From Stenotrophomonas humi (GTDB taxonomy: Bacteria; Pseudomonadota; Gammaproteobacteria; Xanthomonadales; Xanthomonadaceae), in assembly GCF_001431415.1 (NCBI RefSeq), contig NZ_LDJI01000004.1:1-64000 (forward strand): DNA of 64,000 bases, given 5' to 3'. Below, in pieces: positions 51,856 through 60,491 of this stretch. How positions within the stretch are numbered: position 1 is the first letter of the stretch; every line of letters starts with the position of its first letter. The notes under the pieces were generated by a model. It saw nothing but the letters and a program-made list of their open reading frames with translations, searched no databases and had not been told where the DNA came from. Position numbers and translations under genes: made by a program.

Positions 51856-53772
51856 TCAAGCGTCCTTGGCTTCGTGCGGAGCGCCAGCGGCTGCGGCATC
51901 GTGGCCAAGCTCGTACTCGGCGTCGTATTCCCAGACGCTGCCATCCGGGCGTGCCGGGCCGCAGGAGATCGACACCGCGCCCTGATCGGCGGGGCCGACC
52001 ATGCGGCGGTTCATGGCGAACAGGTTGCGTCCCATGTCGTTGCCGGCCGGTGCGGTGTTGGCGGCGATGCCGCGCGATGCCCATTCGGTTGCATCCACCA
52101 GCACCTCCAGCGTGCCGGCTTCGCCGTCGAGACGGATGATGTCGCCTTCGCGGACGCGGGCGATGGAGCCGCCGCGCGCGGCTTCCGGCGTGACATGGAT
52201 GGCGGCCGGGATCTTGCCTGATGCCCCCGACAACCGACCGTCGGTGACCAGTGCAACCCGCCGGCCCTGGTTCTGCAGCAGGCCCAGCAGCGGCGCCAGC
52301 GAATGCAGTTCCGGCATGCCGTTGGCGCGCGGACCCTGGTAACGCACCACCGCCACGAAATCATGCGGCAAGGCACCGGCTGCATGCAGTTTGTTCAACA
52401 CCTGCGGTGCATCCACGACCACGGCCGGTGCCTCAATGGTGCGGTACTGCGGCTTCACCGCCGACAACTTGATCAGCGAGCTGCCGATGTTGCCCTTGAG
52501 CAGACGCAGGCCGCCTTGTGCCTCGAACGGATTGGACGCAGGGCGCACCACTTCCTCATCGGCACTTTCGGCCACGGCAGGCACGTAGCTCACCTTGCCG
52601 TCGATCAGTCGCGGTTCCTGCGCGAAGGCGCGCATGCCGCCTTCGGCAATGGTGACCAGGTCGTCATGCATCAAACCTGCGTCCATCAGCTCGCGGAACA
52701 CGAAGCCTGGGCCGCCAGCTGCGGCGAAGCGGTTCACGTCGGCATCGCCATTGGGATAGACACGGGCCAACAGCGGCACGATCTGCGACAGTTCGTCCAT
52801 GTCGTCCCAGGTCAGCACGATGCCGGCCGCACGCGCCACCGCAATCCAGTGGATGGTGTGATTGGTGGAGCCGCCGGTGGCCATCAGTGCAACGACGGCA
52901 TTGACGATGGCGCGTTCGTCGATCAAATGACCGAACGGGCGGAAGTCGTCGCCAAGCGCGCAGATTTCCAGCGCACGCACGGTCGCGGCGCGGGTCAGCG
53001 CATCGCGCAACGGCAGTTCCGGGTTGACGAATGAAGCGCCCGGCAACTGCACGCCCATCGCTTCCAGCAACACCTGGTTGGAGTTGGCGGTGCCGTAGAA
53101 GGTGCAGGTGCCCGGGCCGTGGTAAGACGCCGATTCGGCTTCCAGCAGCTCCTCGCGGGTAGCTTCGCCCGCGGCATAACGTTCGCGGACCTCAGCCTTC
53201 TTCTTGTTGGGAATGCCCGGCGTCATCGGTCCAGCCGGCACGAACACCGCCGGCAGGTGGCCGAAGGCCAGTGCGCCAATCAACAGGCCGGGCACGATCT
53301 TGTCGCACACGCCCAGATAGACGGTCGCGTCGAACATGTCGTGGCTCAGGCCGATGGCGGTGGCCTGGGCAATGATGTCGCGCGAGAACAGAGACAGCTC
53401 CATGCCGCCACGGCCCTGGGTGACGCCGTCACACATGGCCGGCACGGCGCCGGCCACCTGTGCGGTGGCGCCGATCTCGCGCGCGGCATCGCGCATCAGT
53501 TCGGGGTAATGCTCGAACGGCTGGTGGGCCGAGAGCATGTCGTTGTAGGCGGTGATGATGCCCAGGTTCGGCGTCACGTCGCCGCGCAGCCGGCTCTTGT
53601 CGGTGGGGCCGCAGGCTGCGAAGGCATGCGCCAGGTTGCCGCAGCTCAGGCGCGCACGGAACGGACCTTCACGCAGGGCGGCATCGATGCCCGCCAGATA
53701 TGCCGCGCGCGACGGGGCGCTGCGCTGGCGGATGCGTTCGGTGATGGCATGGATTTTCGGATGCAGGCTCAT
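51856..53772 (-). CDS. edd: 6-phosphogluconate dehydratase
   Basis: Converts 6-phosphogluconate to KDPG. The 638-residue protein has the IlvD/Edd fold with iron-sulfur cysteines in [19 protein letters not shown] and [14 protein letters not shown] segments, and [23 protein letters not shown] 53772 starts [18 protein letters not shown]. Between it and pgl is a 154-base repeat-like gap, so a promoter for edd-eda there is possible. Confidence 0.97.
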   Translation of the reverse strand: MSLHPKIHAITERIRQRSAPSRAAYLAGIDAALREGPFRARLSCGNLAHAFAACGPTDKSRLRGDVTPNLGIITAYNDMLSAHQPFEHYPELMRDAAREIGATAQVAGAVPAMCDGVTQGRGGMELSLFSRDIIAQATAIGLSHDMFDATVYLGVCDKIVPGLLIGALAFGHLPAVFVPAGPMTPGIPNKKKAEVRERYAAGEATREELLEAESASYHGPGTCTFYGTANSNQVLLEAMGVQLPGASFVNPELPLRDALTRAATVRALEICALGDDFRPFGHLIDERAIVNAVVALMATGGSTNHTIHWIAVARAAGIVLTWDDMDELSQIVPLLARVYPNGDADVNRFAAAGGPGFVFRELMDAGLMHDDLVTIAEGGMRAFAQEPRLIDGKVSYVPAVAESADEEVVRPASNPFEAQGGLRLLKGNIGSSLIKLSAVKPQYRTIEAPAVVVDAPQVLNKLHAAGALPHDFVAVVRYQGPRANGMPELHSLAPLLGLLQNQGRRVALVTDGRLSGASGKIPAAIHVTPEAARGGSIARVREGDIIRLDGEAGTLEVLVDATEWASRGIAANTAPAGNDMGRNLFAMNRRMVGPADQGAVSISCGPARPDGSVWEYDAEYELGHDAAAAGAPHEAKDA

Positions 53773-53775
53773 TGG

Positions 53776-53926
53776 CTTTTAGGCTGGGAATGGGGATTGG
53801 AGAACAGGGAACGACAGAGGCAGGTGCATTTGCATGCGTGGGTTGCGGAAGCTCGGTTCAAGGCGTCGCTTAATCAGAACGATCCAAATCCTTCGGTCCC
53901 GATTTCCATGTCCCTGTGCCCTGTTG
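53776..53926. repeat. Intergenic repeat resembling that at 32133-32256
   Basis: GGGAATGGGGATTGG...AACAGGGAACG at the left (53787-53812) and CCCGATTTCCATG...CCCTGTGCCCTG at the right (53898-53925) are roughly complementary. Such G-rich/C-rich arms occur also at 32133-32256. It separates edd from pgl inside the operon. No small gene is seen. Confidence 0.4.
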
Positions 53927-54646
53927 TTACGCGCACCAATGTACGCGCAGCTTGCTTCCGGGCGCGTTGACCGCAGCCAGTACCGGATAGGTATGCACGT
54001 CACCGGATTCAATTGCGGCGTTGAGCACTTCCAGCTTCTGCTTGCCACGCAACAGCAGCAGGCGGTTGTTGATCGGCGCCAAGCCGTGCGGTGTCAGGGT
54101 GATGCGCAGGTGCCAGTCCTTGGCGACGGGGCAGCCACTGGCATCGAGCGAGGCGTAGGTCTGGTTGCTCTGCAGTGCGCGGCCAAGGTCACGCGAGCCG
54201 GGGAACAACGACGCGGTGTGGCCGTCATTGCCCATGCCCAGCACCACCAGGCAGGCCGGCTGCGAATGTGCAGCCAGCAGGTTGGCACTGTGCACGCATT
54301 CGGCGATGGGCAGGCCCACGCGCACCAGCGGATCGAAATGCGCGCCTTCTGCCAGATTCATGAAGCTGTTGCGCACCAGCCATGCATTGCTGTCGCGATC
54401 CTGTGGTGACAGCCAGCGCTCGTCGGCCAGGCCCACCTCGATGCGTGCCCATTCCAGTGGCTGCTCAGCGAGAAGTTCGTAGATCGGTGCGGGTGTGGTG
54501 CCGCCGGAGAGCAGCATGCGCGCGCGGCCACGCTGCTGGATTTCCTGGGTCAGGATCGTCTCCATCTCCTTGGCCACGTCTTCGATCCATTCGGCCTCGT
54601 TGGCGTGGCGGATGAGCGTGATGCGGTCGGATACGGCGGCGGTCAT
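53927..54646 (-). CDS. pgl: 6-phosphogluconolactonase
   Basis: Hydrolyses 6-phosphogluconolactone to 6-phosphogluconate. The 239-residue DevB/NagB-fold protein has LLSGGTTPAPIYELLA, VGLADERWLSPQDRDSN and LGMGNDGHTASLFPGS, the family marks. ATG 54646 overlaps the glk stop (ATGA). Its length is usual. Confidence 0.95.
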   Translation of the reverse strand: MTAAVSDRITLIRHANEAEWIEDVAKEMETILTQEIQQRGRARMLLSGGTTPAPIYELLAEQPLEWARIEVGLADERWLSPQDRDSNAWLVRNSFMNLAEGAHFDPLVRVGLPIAECVHSANLLAAHSQPACLVVLGMGNDGHTASLFPGSRDLGRALQSNQTYASLDASGCPVAKDWHLRITLTPHGLAPINNRLLLLRGKQKLEVLNAAIESGDVHTYPVLAAVNAPGSKLRVHWCA

Positions 54647-55650
54647 GCGATTGCTCCAGAAGCGGCCCGCTGCATGTCCACCGCGTAAGCGGCGGCACCG
54701 AGCAGGCCAGGGCAGGGATGGGTGATGGCCATGGACGGAATCTGCGACATGGTCGCGGAGAAGCGTCCCTTGCTCTCGAAGCGCTGGCGGAAGCCGGAGT
54801 GCTGCAGTTGATGCAGCAGGCGCGGTACCAGCCCGCCGGTCAGGAACACGCCGTCCCATGCGCCCTGCACCAGTACGGCGTCGCCTGCGACGGCACCGAA
54901 AATTTCCAGGAATACTTCCACCGCGCGCGCCGCGACGGCATCACCTTCGGTTGCGCGGGCGGTGACGTCGGCCGGCTGCAGGTGTCCCGGGTCGGTGTCG
55001 GCGATTTCGCTCAGGGCCCGGTGGATGTTGACAAGGCCCGGGCCGCAGATCAGGCGCTCGTTGGAAACGCGCCCGAACTGTGCCGAAAGGATTTCAAGGA
55101 TGCGGATCTGTTCCGGTGAGGCCGGGGCGAAGCTGGCGTGGCCGCCTTCGGTGGCCAGCGGATAGTTGCGGCCATCGCGCGCCACCAGTCCGCCAACACC
55201 CAGACCGGTACCCGGGCCGAGCACGCAGTAGTTGCGGGATTCGCCGGCAGGTGCCGGTGACCAGCTGGCGCCGCCGATCTGTACTACGTCCTGTGTCCCG
55301 AGCAGCGCGATGGACATGGCCTGGGCGACGAAGTCATTGATCAGGTGCAGCTCGCTGAAACCCAGCTGTGCTGCCGTGCGCGAGCGCGAAATCACCCACG
55401 GATGATTGGTGATGCGGGCTTCATCGCCGTCCACACGCCCGGCCACGGCGAACACGCCGCTGCTGGCGGTGGTGCCTTGCTGCTGCAGGTAATGCGCGGC
55501 GGCATCGGCCAGCGAGGCGAACTCCGTGACCGGATATTCGTCGATGCTGTTCTGGTCCAGCGGAACGCTGGCGGAGATATCCGCCAGCGCGAAACGTGCG
55601 TTGGTGCCGCCGATGTCGGCCACCAGCACCGCGTTGGCCGCTTGGCTCAC
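54643..55650 (-). CDS. glk: Glucokinase
   Basis: Phosphorylates glucose with ATP to glucose-6-phosphate, feeding Zwf. The 335-residue ROK-independent Glk-type kinase has VADIGGTNARF at the N-terminus, LINDFVAQA, GPGTGLGVG and TEGGHASFAP. GTG 55650 overlaps the zwf stop (GTGA), a tight coupling; an upstream in-frame start would run far into zwf. It gives glucose released in the periplasm and imported a direct entry point. Confidence 0.95.
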   Translation of the reverse strand: MSQAANAVLVADIGGTNARFALADISASVPLDQNSIDEYPVTEFASLADAAAHYLQQQGTTASSGVFAVAGRVDGDEARITNHPWVISRSRTAAQLGFSELHLINDFVAQAMSIALLGTQDVVQIGGASWSPAPAGESRNYCVLGPGTGLGVGGLVARDGRNYPLATEGGHASFAPASPEQIRILEILSAQFGRVSNERLICGPGLVNIHRALSEIADTDPGHLQPADVTARATEGDAVAARAVEVFLEIFGAVAGDAVLVQGAWDGVFLTGGLVPRLLHQLQHSGFRQRFESKGRFSATMSQIPSMAITHPCPGLLGAAAYAVDMQRAASGAIA

Positions 55651-57086
55651 AGCCCGGATTCCGTGCGGTTTTCGGCAACGATAGCGGCAGGCAGGAATTG
55701 ATGTGCCTGCGACGGGCCCCAACTGCCAGCCGGGTAGGGCTCCATCGGCAGATCGCCTGCCTTCCATGCGTCGCTGACGCTGTCGATCCAGGCCCAGGCC
55801 GCACGCACTTCGTCATCGCGCACGAACAGCGCGTGGTTGCCGTTGAAGGCATCCAGGAACAGGCGTTCGTAGGCGATGCGGCGATGCAGGCCGGTCGGCA
55901 CGGACAGTTCCAGTTCCAGTGGTTGCAGCTCCAGCGCGCCCCATTCCGGGCCGGCCAGCGAACTCATCAGGCCGAGCTGGATGTTTTCCTGCGGCTGCAA
56001 CTGGAAGGTCAAACGGTTGGGCTGGGCATGCTTGCGGTCCGGGCGCTCGAACAGCCAATGCGTCACCGGCTTGAGGTTGACCTCGATGCGCGTGGTGCGT
56101 TCGGGCAGGCGCTTGCCGGTAACCAGATGGAACGGCACGCCGGCCCAGCGCCAGTTGTCGATGTGGGCGGTGACGCCGACAAAGGTCTCCGCCTCGCTGC
56201 CTTCCGGCGGCTGGTAGGCCTGTGCCGGCTGGCCGTTGATGGTGCCGGCGGTGTAGCGGCCACGTACCGAATCCTTGGCGGCGTGCTTGGCGTCGAGCGG
56301 GCGCAGGGCGCGCAGCACTTTCACCTTTTCGTCGCGGATGCGGTCCGCTTCCAGCGATGCCGGCGGCTCCATCGCCACCAGGCACAGCAGCTGCAGGATG
56401 TGGCTCTGCACCATGTCGCGCAGCGCGCCGGAGCGTGAGTAATAGGAATCACGGCCATCCACGCCATCGCTCTCGGCGACCAGGATGTGCACCGACTCGA
56501 TGAAGTTGCGGTTCCACACCGCCTCCAGCAGCGTGTTGCCGAAACGCAGCGCCATCAGGTTCTGCACCGGCGCCTTGCCGAGGTAGTGATCCAGGCGGAA
56601 TACGCGGTCTTCGTCGACCAGCTTGCCGATGGACTGCAGGATTTCTTCAGCGCTGTCGGTGTCGGAGCCGATCGGCTTTTCCAGCATCAGGCGGTTCGGC
56701 GCGGTCAGCGCCCCGCCCAGTGCCAGGCCTTCGCAGGTGGAGATGTACAGGCCCGGCGGAATCGCCAGATAGCTCACGCACCTGCGATGGACCAGGTCCT
56801 TGACCGATTCGGCCACCGATTCGGCGTTGCGCAGGTCCACCGAGCGGTAGTCGATGCGCGCCAGAAGGTTGTTGATGTCGCCCTGGCTGGCCTGCGGCAT
56901 GGCCTGCTCAAGGCGCGGGCGCAGCAGGTCACGGAACTTGTCGGTGTCGTGCGGCGACAGCGCCAGTGCACGCACGCGGAAGTCTTCCGGTAGCAATCCA
57001 TCGCCCAGCAGGCGCAACAGGGAGGGGAACAGATAGCGCTGGGCCAGATCACCTGTGGCACCGAACAGGAAGAGGGTGTCATGCAT
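55647..57086 (-). CDS. zwf: Glucose-6-phosphate dehydrogenase
   Basis: Oxidises glucose-6-phosphate to 6-phosphogluconolactone. The 479-residue protein has the cofactor loop FGATGDLAQR (8-17), EKPIG (136-140) and the active-site RLDHYLGK (164-171). First gene of zwf-glk-pgl-edd-eda. ATG 57086 begins MHDTLFLFG; ATG 57113 is in frame nine codons upstream. The minus frame stays open far beyond, opposite the ATPase gene, which is a codon-bias effect. The divergent region 57114-57413 holds its promoter. Confidence 0.96.
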   Translation of the reverse strand: MHDTLFLFGATGDLAQRYLFPSLLRLLGDGLLPEDFRVRALALSPHDTDKFRDLLRPRLEQAMPQASQGDINNLLARIDYRSVDLRNAESVAESVKDLVHRRCVSYLAIPPGLYISTCEGLALGGALTAPNRLMLEKPIGSDTDSAEEILQSIGKLVDEDRVFRLDHYLGKAPVQNLMALRFGNTLLEAVWNRNFIESVHILVAESDGVDGRDSYYSRSGALRDMVQSHILQLLCLVAMEPPASLEADRIRDEKVKVLRALRPLDAKHAAKDSVRGRYTAGTINGQPAQAYQPPEGSEAETFVGVTAHIDNWRWAGVPFHLVTGKRLPERTTRIEVNLKPVTHWLFERPDRKHAQPNRLTFQLQPQENIQLGLMSSLAGPEWGALELQPLELELSVPTGLHRRIAYERLFLDAFNGNHALFVRDDEVRAAWAWIDSVSDAWKAGDLPMEPYPAGSWGPSQAHQFLPAAIVAENRTESGL

Positions 57087-57413
57087 GGTCCGAGTTTCGT
57101 GTGCTGGTGACATCGTTGTCAATTGGTCGTGATGAGGCGCTGGCCCAGTGGGTAGCGTATGTTCGATTGGCCGCGGAGCGGGGCGTCGCAGCGGGGGTGT
57201 CCATGGTCCGGATCGCGACAGGGCGGGGGTTTTCGCCCGTTCCCCCTGCGGCGCAGGCCTTCCGCGAGTGCAAGGTCGATGGTGCCATATGAATATGCTT
57301 ACGGTGCACTCGGTTTCCGATGTATACGATTGCAGTGTTTCGATGACAGCGGTCAAGTTGCTGCAATGGCAGTGGTTCGGTCGCGAGTACGGCGTGATGT
57401 TGAAGAGGTGAAG
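57087..57413. promoter_or_regulatory. Divergent promoter region of zwf and the MalK-type ATPase
   Basis: The 327 bases between the two starts contain no convincing gene. A GC-poor stretch (57286-57345, with CATATGAATATG and GATGTATACGATTG) is the likely promoter area. I see no clear FNR, LacI or HexR-type (TTGT-N7/8-ACAA) site. A 40-codon frame near 57288-57411 has no ribosome site and is judged non-coding. Confidence 0.5.
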
Positions 57414-58502
57414 ATGGCTAAGGTTCGTTTCGACGGGGTGCGCAAGGTCTACGACAACGGTCAGGTAGCCGTGCACGGGGCCAGTTTCGAGATCGCCGAT
57501 GGCGAGCTGATGGTGCTGGTGGGGCCGTCCGGCTGCGGCAAGTCCACACTGCTGCGCATGGTGGCCGGGCTGGAAGAGATCAGCGCCGGCACGTTGAGTA
57601 TTGGTGACCGCGTGGTCAACGACGTGGCGCCGAAGGATCGCGACATCGCGATGGTGTTCCAGAACTACGCGCTTTACCCGCATATGACCGTCGCCGAGAA
57701 CCTGGCCTTCGGCCTGAAGCTGCGCGGCCACGAAAAGGCCGAGGTGCAGCGCAGGGTGCAAGGCGCGGCCGAGGCGCTGGGGCTGACCTCCATGCTCGAT
57801 ACGTTGCCGCGTGCGATGTCCGGCGGGCAGCGTCAGCGCGTTGCGCTGGGGCGGGCACTGGTGCGCGAACCGGAGGTGTTCCTGCTGGATGAGCCGCTGT
57901 CGAACCTGGATGCCAAGCTGCGGCATTCGGTGCGCACTGAGATCGCCCAGCTGCACCGCAAGCTTGGCACCACGATGATCTACGTCACCCATGACCAGGT
58001 GGAGGCGATGACGCTGGGGCAACGCATCGTGGTACTCAGCGAGGGTGTGATCCAGCAGATCGACACGCCGATGGCACTTTACGACCGGCCGGCGAATCTC
58101 TTCGTTGCCGGGTTCCTTGGCAGTCCCGCGATGAACATGCTGCGCGGCGTTGCCCGTCAGGGCGATGATGGCGAAGTGTTGCTGCGCCTGGATGACGGGC
58201 TGGACGTGCCACTGGGTGCTGCCGCGGTGCCGGAGCAGTGGCTGGGTCGCGAGCTGGTGGTCGGGGTGCGCCCGGAGCATCTGCAGCCGGCGACGGGGAA
58301 TGCGTCGTTCCGCGCACGGATCGAGGGGCTGGAGCCGGTCGGCAACGAGATTTTCGTGAATCTGCGCCATGGTGCGCAGGCGTTGGTGATCCGTGTGGCG
58401 CCGCAGGCGTTGCCGGCGCTGGGGCAGGAGATGCCAGTCGCGGTTGCATCGGCGGCGCTGCACTTCTTCGACCCAGCCAGCGGCCAGAGAATCGGAGCCT
58501 GA
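57414..58502 (+). CDS. ugpC: Sugar ABC transporter ATP-binding protein (MalK/UgpC/MsmX type)
   Basis: A 362-residue ATPase with Walker A GPSGCGKST (37-45), signature MSGGQRQRVALGRAL (135-149), Walker B VFLLDEP (155-161) and a C-terminal TOBE/MOI-type regulatory domain (residues about 240-362). GAGGTG precedes the ATG. It stands alone, divergent from zwf, and no permease genes flank it. The CUT1 permeases at 45910-47639 lack an ATPase, so this protein likely powers that system and perhaps others, as shared MsmX/UgpC ATPases do elsewhere. The symbol is a family label, not proof of glycerol-3-phosphate transport. Confidence 0.9.
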   Translation: MAKVRFDGVRKVYDNGQVAVHGASFEIADGELMVLVGPSGCGKSTLLRMVAGLEEISAGTLSIGDRVVNDVAPKDRDIAMVFQNYALYPHMTVAENLAFGLKLRGHEKAEVQRRVQGAAEALGLTSMLDTLPRAMSGGQRQRVALGRALVREPEVFLLDEPLSNLDAKLRHSVRTEIAQLHRKLGTTMIYVTHDQVEAMTLGQRIVVLSEGVIQQIDTPMALYDRPANLFVAGFLGSPAMNMLRGVARQGDDGEVLLRLDDGLDVPLGAAAVPEQWLGRELVVGVRPEHLQPATGNASFRARIEGLEPVGNEIFVNLRHGAQALVIRVAPQALPALGQEMPVAVASAALHFFDPASGQRIGA

Positions 58503-58554
58503 CGTCTGGGTGGAAGAGTGGGGCGGTGCTCCGCTCCGGCCGGGTCGGAAACCC

Positions 58555-58577
58555 AGTGCCGAGCATGGCTCGGCACT
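58555..58577. repeat. SMAG-like hairpin between convergent ugpC and ygfZ
   Basis: AGTGCCGAGC-ATG-GCTCGGCACT is a perfect 10-bp stem sharing its core GAGCATGGCTC with the GTAG repeat near 51010. It lies between two convergent stops and could terminate both transcripts. No GTAG flank is seen here. Confidence 0.5.
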
Positions 58578-58586
58578 GACGGGGGA

Positions 58587-59447
58587 TCAGCGTGCCAGCC
58601 CATCCAGCAAGGGCTCGACACGGGCGATAGCGCCGTTGACCTGCAGTGGGCCTTCGGGCAAATCCAATGGCAGTACCGCCAAGGCGAGATTGCCTGCGGT
58701 GCTGGCCACGCTGCCGATAGTGCTGTCTGCATGCTGGACCGCGTCGCCCGCGTTGGCCGCTGCGGCGCAATCCAGTAGCGCGACCGAGCGCTTGGCCTTG
58801 CCCAGGAAGTGCGTGCGGGCAACGATTTCCTGGCCGGGGTAACAGCCCTTCTTGACGCTGTAAGCGGCCAGTCGGTCCAGCCCCAGCTGCTGTGGTGTCC
58901 ACGTCTCGCGTTGGGTTTCCACCAGGCGTGGCAAGCCCAGGCGCAGGTCGCTCTGGCGCCAGGCCAGTTCGGCCGCAGGGTCGTGGGCTTCATCCGATGC
59001 CGGGCCGATATGGAGCGTACGGGCGAGCGCGGGGCTGCCAACATCCAGCTCGATCACGCCGTCTTCCAGGGTGTGCATTGCCGCGCCGCGTGCGGCAATC
59101 GGCGCAACCAGTGCGCCGCGTACCGCCAAAGTCGTCGCATGGCTGATGACCACCTTGCGGCGGAACACGAAGCGTCGAAGTTGTTCGGTCATGGCTTCGG
59201 CGCCGCCGTCGTGGCAGACCAGCAGCAGGTTCTGCGCATCCACCCGCAGCAGCTGGAAGATAGACAGGACGCGGCCCTTGGCGCTCAGCCAGGTGCTCCA
59301 CTGCCAATGGTTGTCAGCCAGGGCGGGCACGTCGCTGGAGAACTGCGCCTGCGCGAATGCGACGCAATCCGGACCGGAAAGGCTCACAAGCTGCGGTGAG
59401 GACAGTGTGCGGAAACCGCTGAAAGCTGGGGCGAGGTTGTCAGACAC
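58587..59447 (-). CDS. ygfZ: tRNA-modifying/iron-sulfur repair folate-binding protein YgfZ
   Basis: A 286-residue GcvT-like protein with the YgfZ signature KGCYPGQEIVAR (residues 200-211), in which the Cys is essential. YgfZ binds tetrahydrofolate and supports iron-sulfur enzymes, fitting its place beside sdh. The start is GTG 59447 (VSDNLAPAFSG); upstream codons lie in the promoter of the divergent sdh operon, so a longer protein is unlikely. The usual GcvT-type N-terminal ligand domain is present but divergent. Confidence 0.9.
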   Translation of the reverse strand: MSDNLAPAFSGFRTLSSPQLVSLSGPDCVAFAQAQFSSDVPALADNHWQWSTWLSAKGRVLSIFQLLRVDAQNLLLVCHDGGAEAMTEQLRRFVFRRKVVISHATTLAVRGALVAPIAARGAAMHTLEDGVIELDVGSPALARTLHIGPASDEAHDPAAELAWRQSDLRLGLPRLVETQRETWTPQQLGLDRLAAYSVKKGCYPGQEIVARTHFLGKAKRSVALLDCAAAANAGDAVQHADSTIGSVASTAGNLALAVLPLDLPEGPLQVNGAIARVEPLLDGLAR

Positions 59448-59465
59448 GAGTGTGAGGACTAAAAT
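59437..59465 (+). promoter_or_regulatory. Sigma70-type promoter of the sdh operon
   Basis: TTGTCA (59437-59442), 17-base spacer, TAAAAT (59460-59465), one mismatch from consensus in each box. It lies 21 bases upstream of the sdhAF4 ATG and overlaps the GTG start of ygfZ (59447-59445) on the other strand. Confidence 0.75.
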
Positions 59466-59486
59466 TTGTGCGTTGCGAGACCGACA

Positions 59487-59660
59487 ATGATAGGACAAAC
59501 AACCCCCACTCCCGAGACCGAACCTGAAGCCCCGCTGGTACCCGAGAAGCAGCCGCTTCCCGAGGCCGGAACGGTGCCGGAGGAATTCGGTGGTCGCGGC
59601 GGACTCGATCCGGTGCGATATGGCGATTGGGAAAAAAACGGGCGCTGCATCGATTTTTGA
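59487..59660 (+). CDS. Succinate dehydrogenase assembly factor 4 (DUF1674)
   Basis: A 57-residue protein whose C-terminus EFGGRGGLDPVRYGDWEKNG carries the DUF1674/SdhAF4 signature, followed by RCIDF. In eukaryotes SDHAF4 binds the flavinylated SdhA subunit and protects it until it joins SdhB. Its presence at the head of sdhCDAB supports the same role here. ATG 59487 was chosen; a TTG at 59466 is in frame. The N-terminal half is Pro/Glu-rich and likely disordered. Confidence 0.9.
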   Translation: MIGQTTPTPETEPEAPLVPEKQPLPEAGTVPEEFGGRGGLDPVRYGDWEKNGRCIDF

Positions 59661-59715
59661 GCAGCGTTGAGCCAACGCGGCATTGAGCCGCCCAGCCGAG
59701 ATATCGAGTCAGCGA

Positions 59716-60108
59716 ATGGCGAACAGACCCCGCCCCCTTTCTCCGCACCTGCAGGTGTACCGCTGGCAGATCCAGATGGCCACCTCGATCCTGCATCGAG
59801 CCACCGGCATCATTCTGGCTGTCGGCGCCCTGATCATCGCGGGCGGTTTGCTCGCCCTGATGATGGGCCCTGAGTCCTGGAACTGCTTCACCACCCATGT
59901 CAGCGCCTGGTACGGGAAAGTGATCATGTTTGGTTGGACCTGGTGCTTCGCCTATCACCTGTGCAACGGCATCCGCCACATCGTGCAGGACTTCGCCATC
60001 GGCTACGACAAGGCAACCTTCGTCCGTAGCGGCTGGTTGTCGGTGATCGCATCGCTGGTCGTCACCGCCGCGATCTGGGCCTACGTCTGCATGGGAGCCG
60101 CCGCATGA
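59716..60108 (+). CDS. sdhC: Succinate dehydrogenase cytochrome b556 subunit
   Basis: A 130-residue membrane anchor with three helices. PRPLSPHLQVYRWQIQMATSILHRATG holds the SxxxR quinone-site pattern (Ser25, Arg29 region), and YHLCNGIRHIVQD contains His81, the likely haem b ligand, and His88. ATG 59716 (MANRPRPLSP) is the natural start. Its stop overlaps sdhD (ATGA). Confidence 0.95.
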   Translation: MANRPRPLSPHLQVYRWQIQMATSILHRATGIILAVGALIIAGGLLALMMGPESWNCFTTHVSAWYGKVIMFGWTWCFAYHLCNGIRHIVQDFAIGYDKATFVRSGWLSVIASLVVTAAIWAYVCMGAAA

Positions 60109-60488
60109 GCAAGTACCGTACCCCGCTCAAGAACGCGCGCGGCCTGGGCAGCTCCAAGTCCGGCACCGAGCACTTCATCCATCAGCGCCTGACCGCCACT
60201 GCGCTGGTCGCGCTGACCATCTGGTTCCTGTGTCTGGTGCTGAGCCTGATCGGCGCCGATTACGTCACCGCCGTGGACACCGTTTCCAAGCCGTGGAACG
60301 CGATCCTGCTGGTTGGCTTCCTGGTCGCCATGTTCTGGCACGCCCAGCTTGGCCTGCAGGTCGTGCTGGAGGATTACATCCACAATTCGCTGATGGCGCT
60401 TGCCCTGCAGACCACGGTGAAGTTCATCGCCGTGCTCGGTGCGATCGTCAGCATCTTTGCGGTCGCCCGCATCGTGTTTGGGAACTGA
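60105..60488 (+). CDS. sdhD: Succinate dehydrogenase membrane anchor subunit
   Basis: A 127-residue three-helix anchor. TEHFIHQRLTATALVALTIWF and MFWHAQLGLQVVLEDYIH are the conserved parts; the FWHAQLG histidine may bind haem and the Asp-Tyr pair (EDYIH) the quinone. Starts four bases inside sdhC and is followed by sdhA after three bases. Confidence 0.94.
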   Translation: MSKYRTPLKNARGLGSSKSGTEHFIHQRLTATALVALTIWFLCLVLSLIGADYVTAVDTVSKPWNAILLVGFLVAMFWHAQLGLQVVLEDYIHNSLMALALQTTVKFIAVLGAIVSIFAVARIVFGN

Positions 60489-60491
60489 TAC

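Noticed and set aside
57087..58463. Minus-strand frame continuing upstream of zwf for 459 codons
   Set aside because: Antisense to the well-defined ABC ATPase gene; it has no family similarity before MHDTLFLFG, the normal Zwf start.
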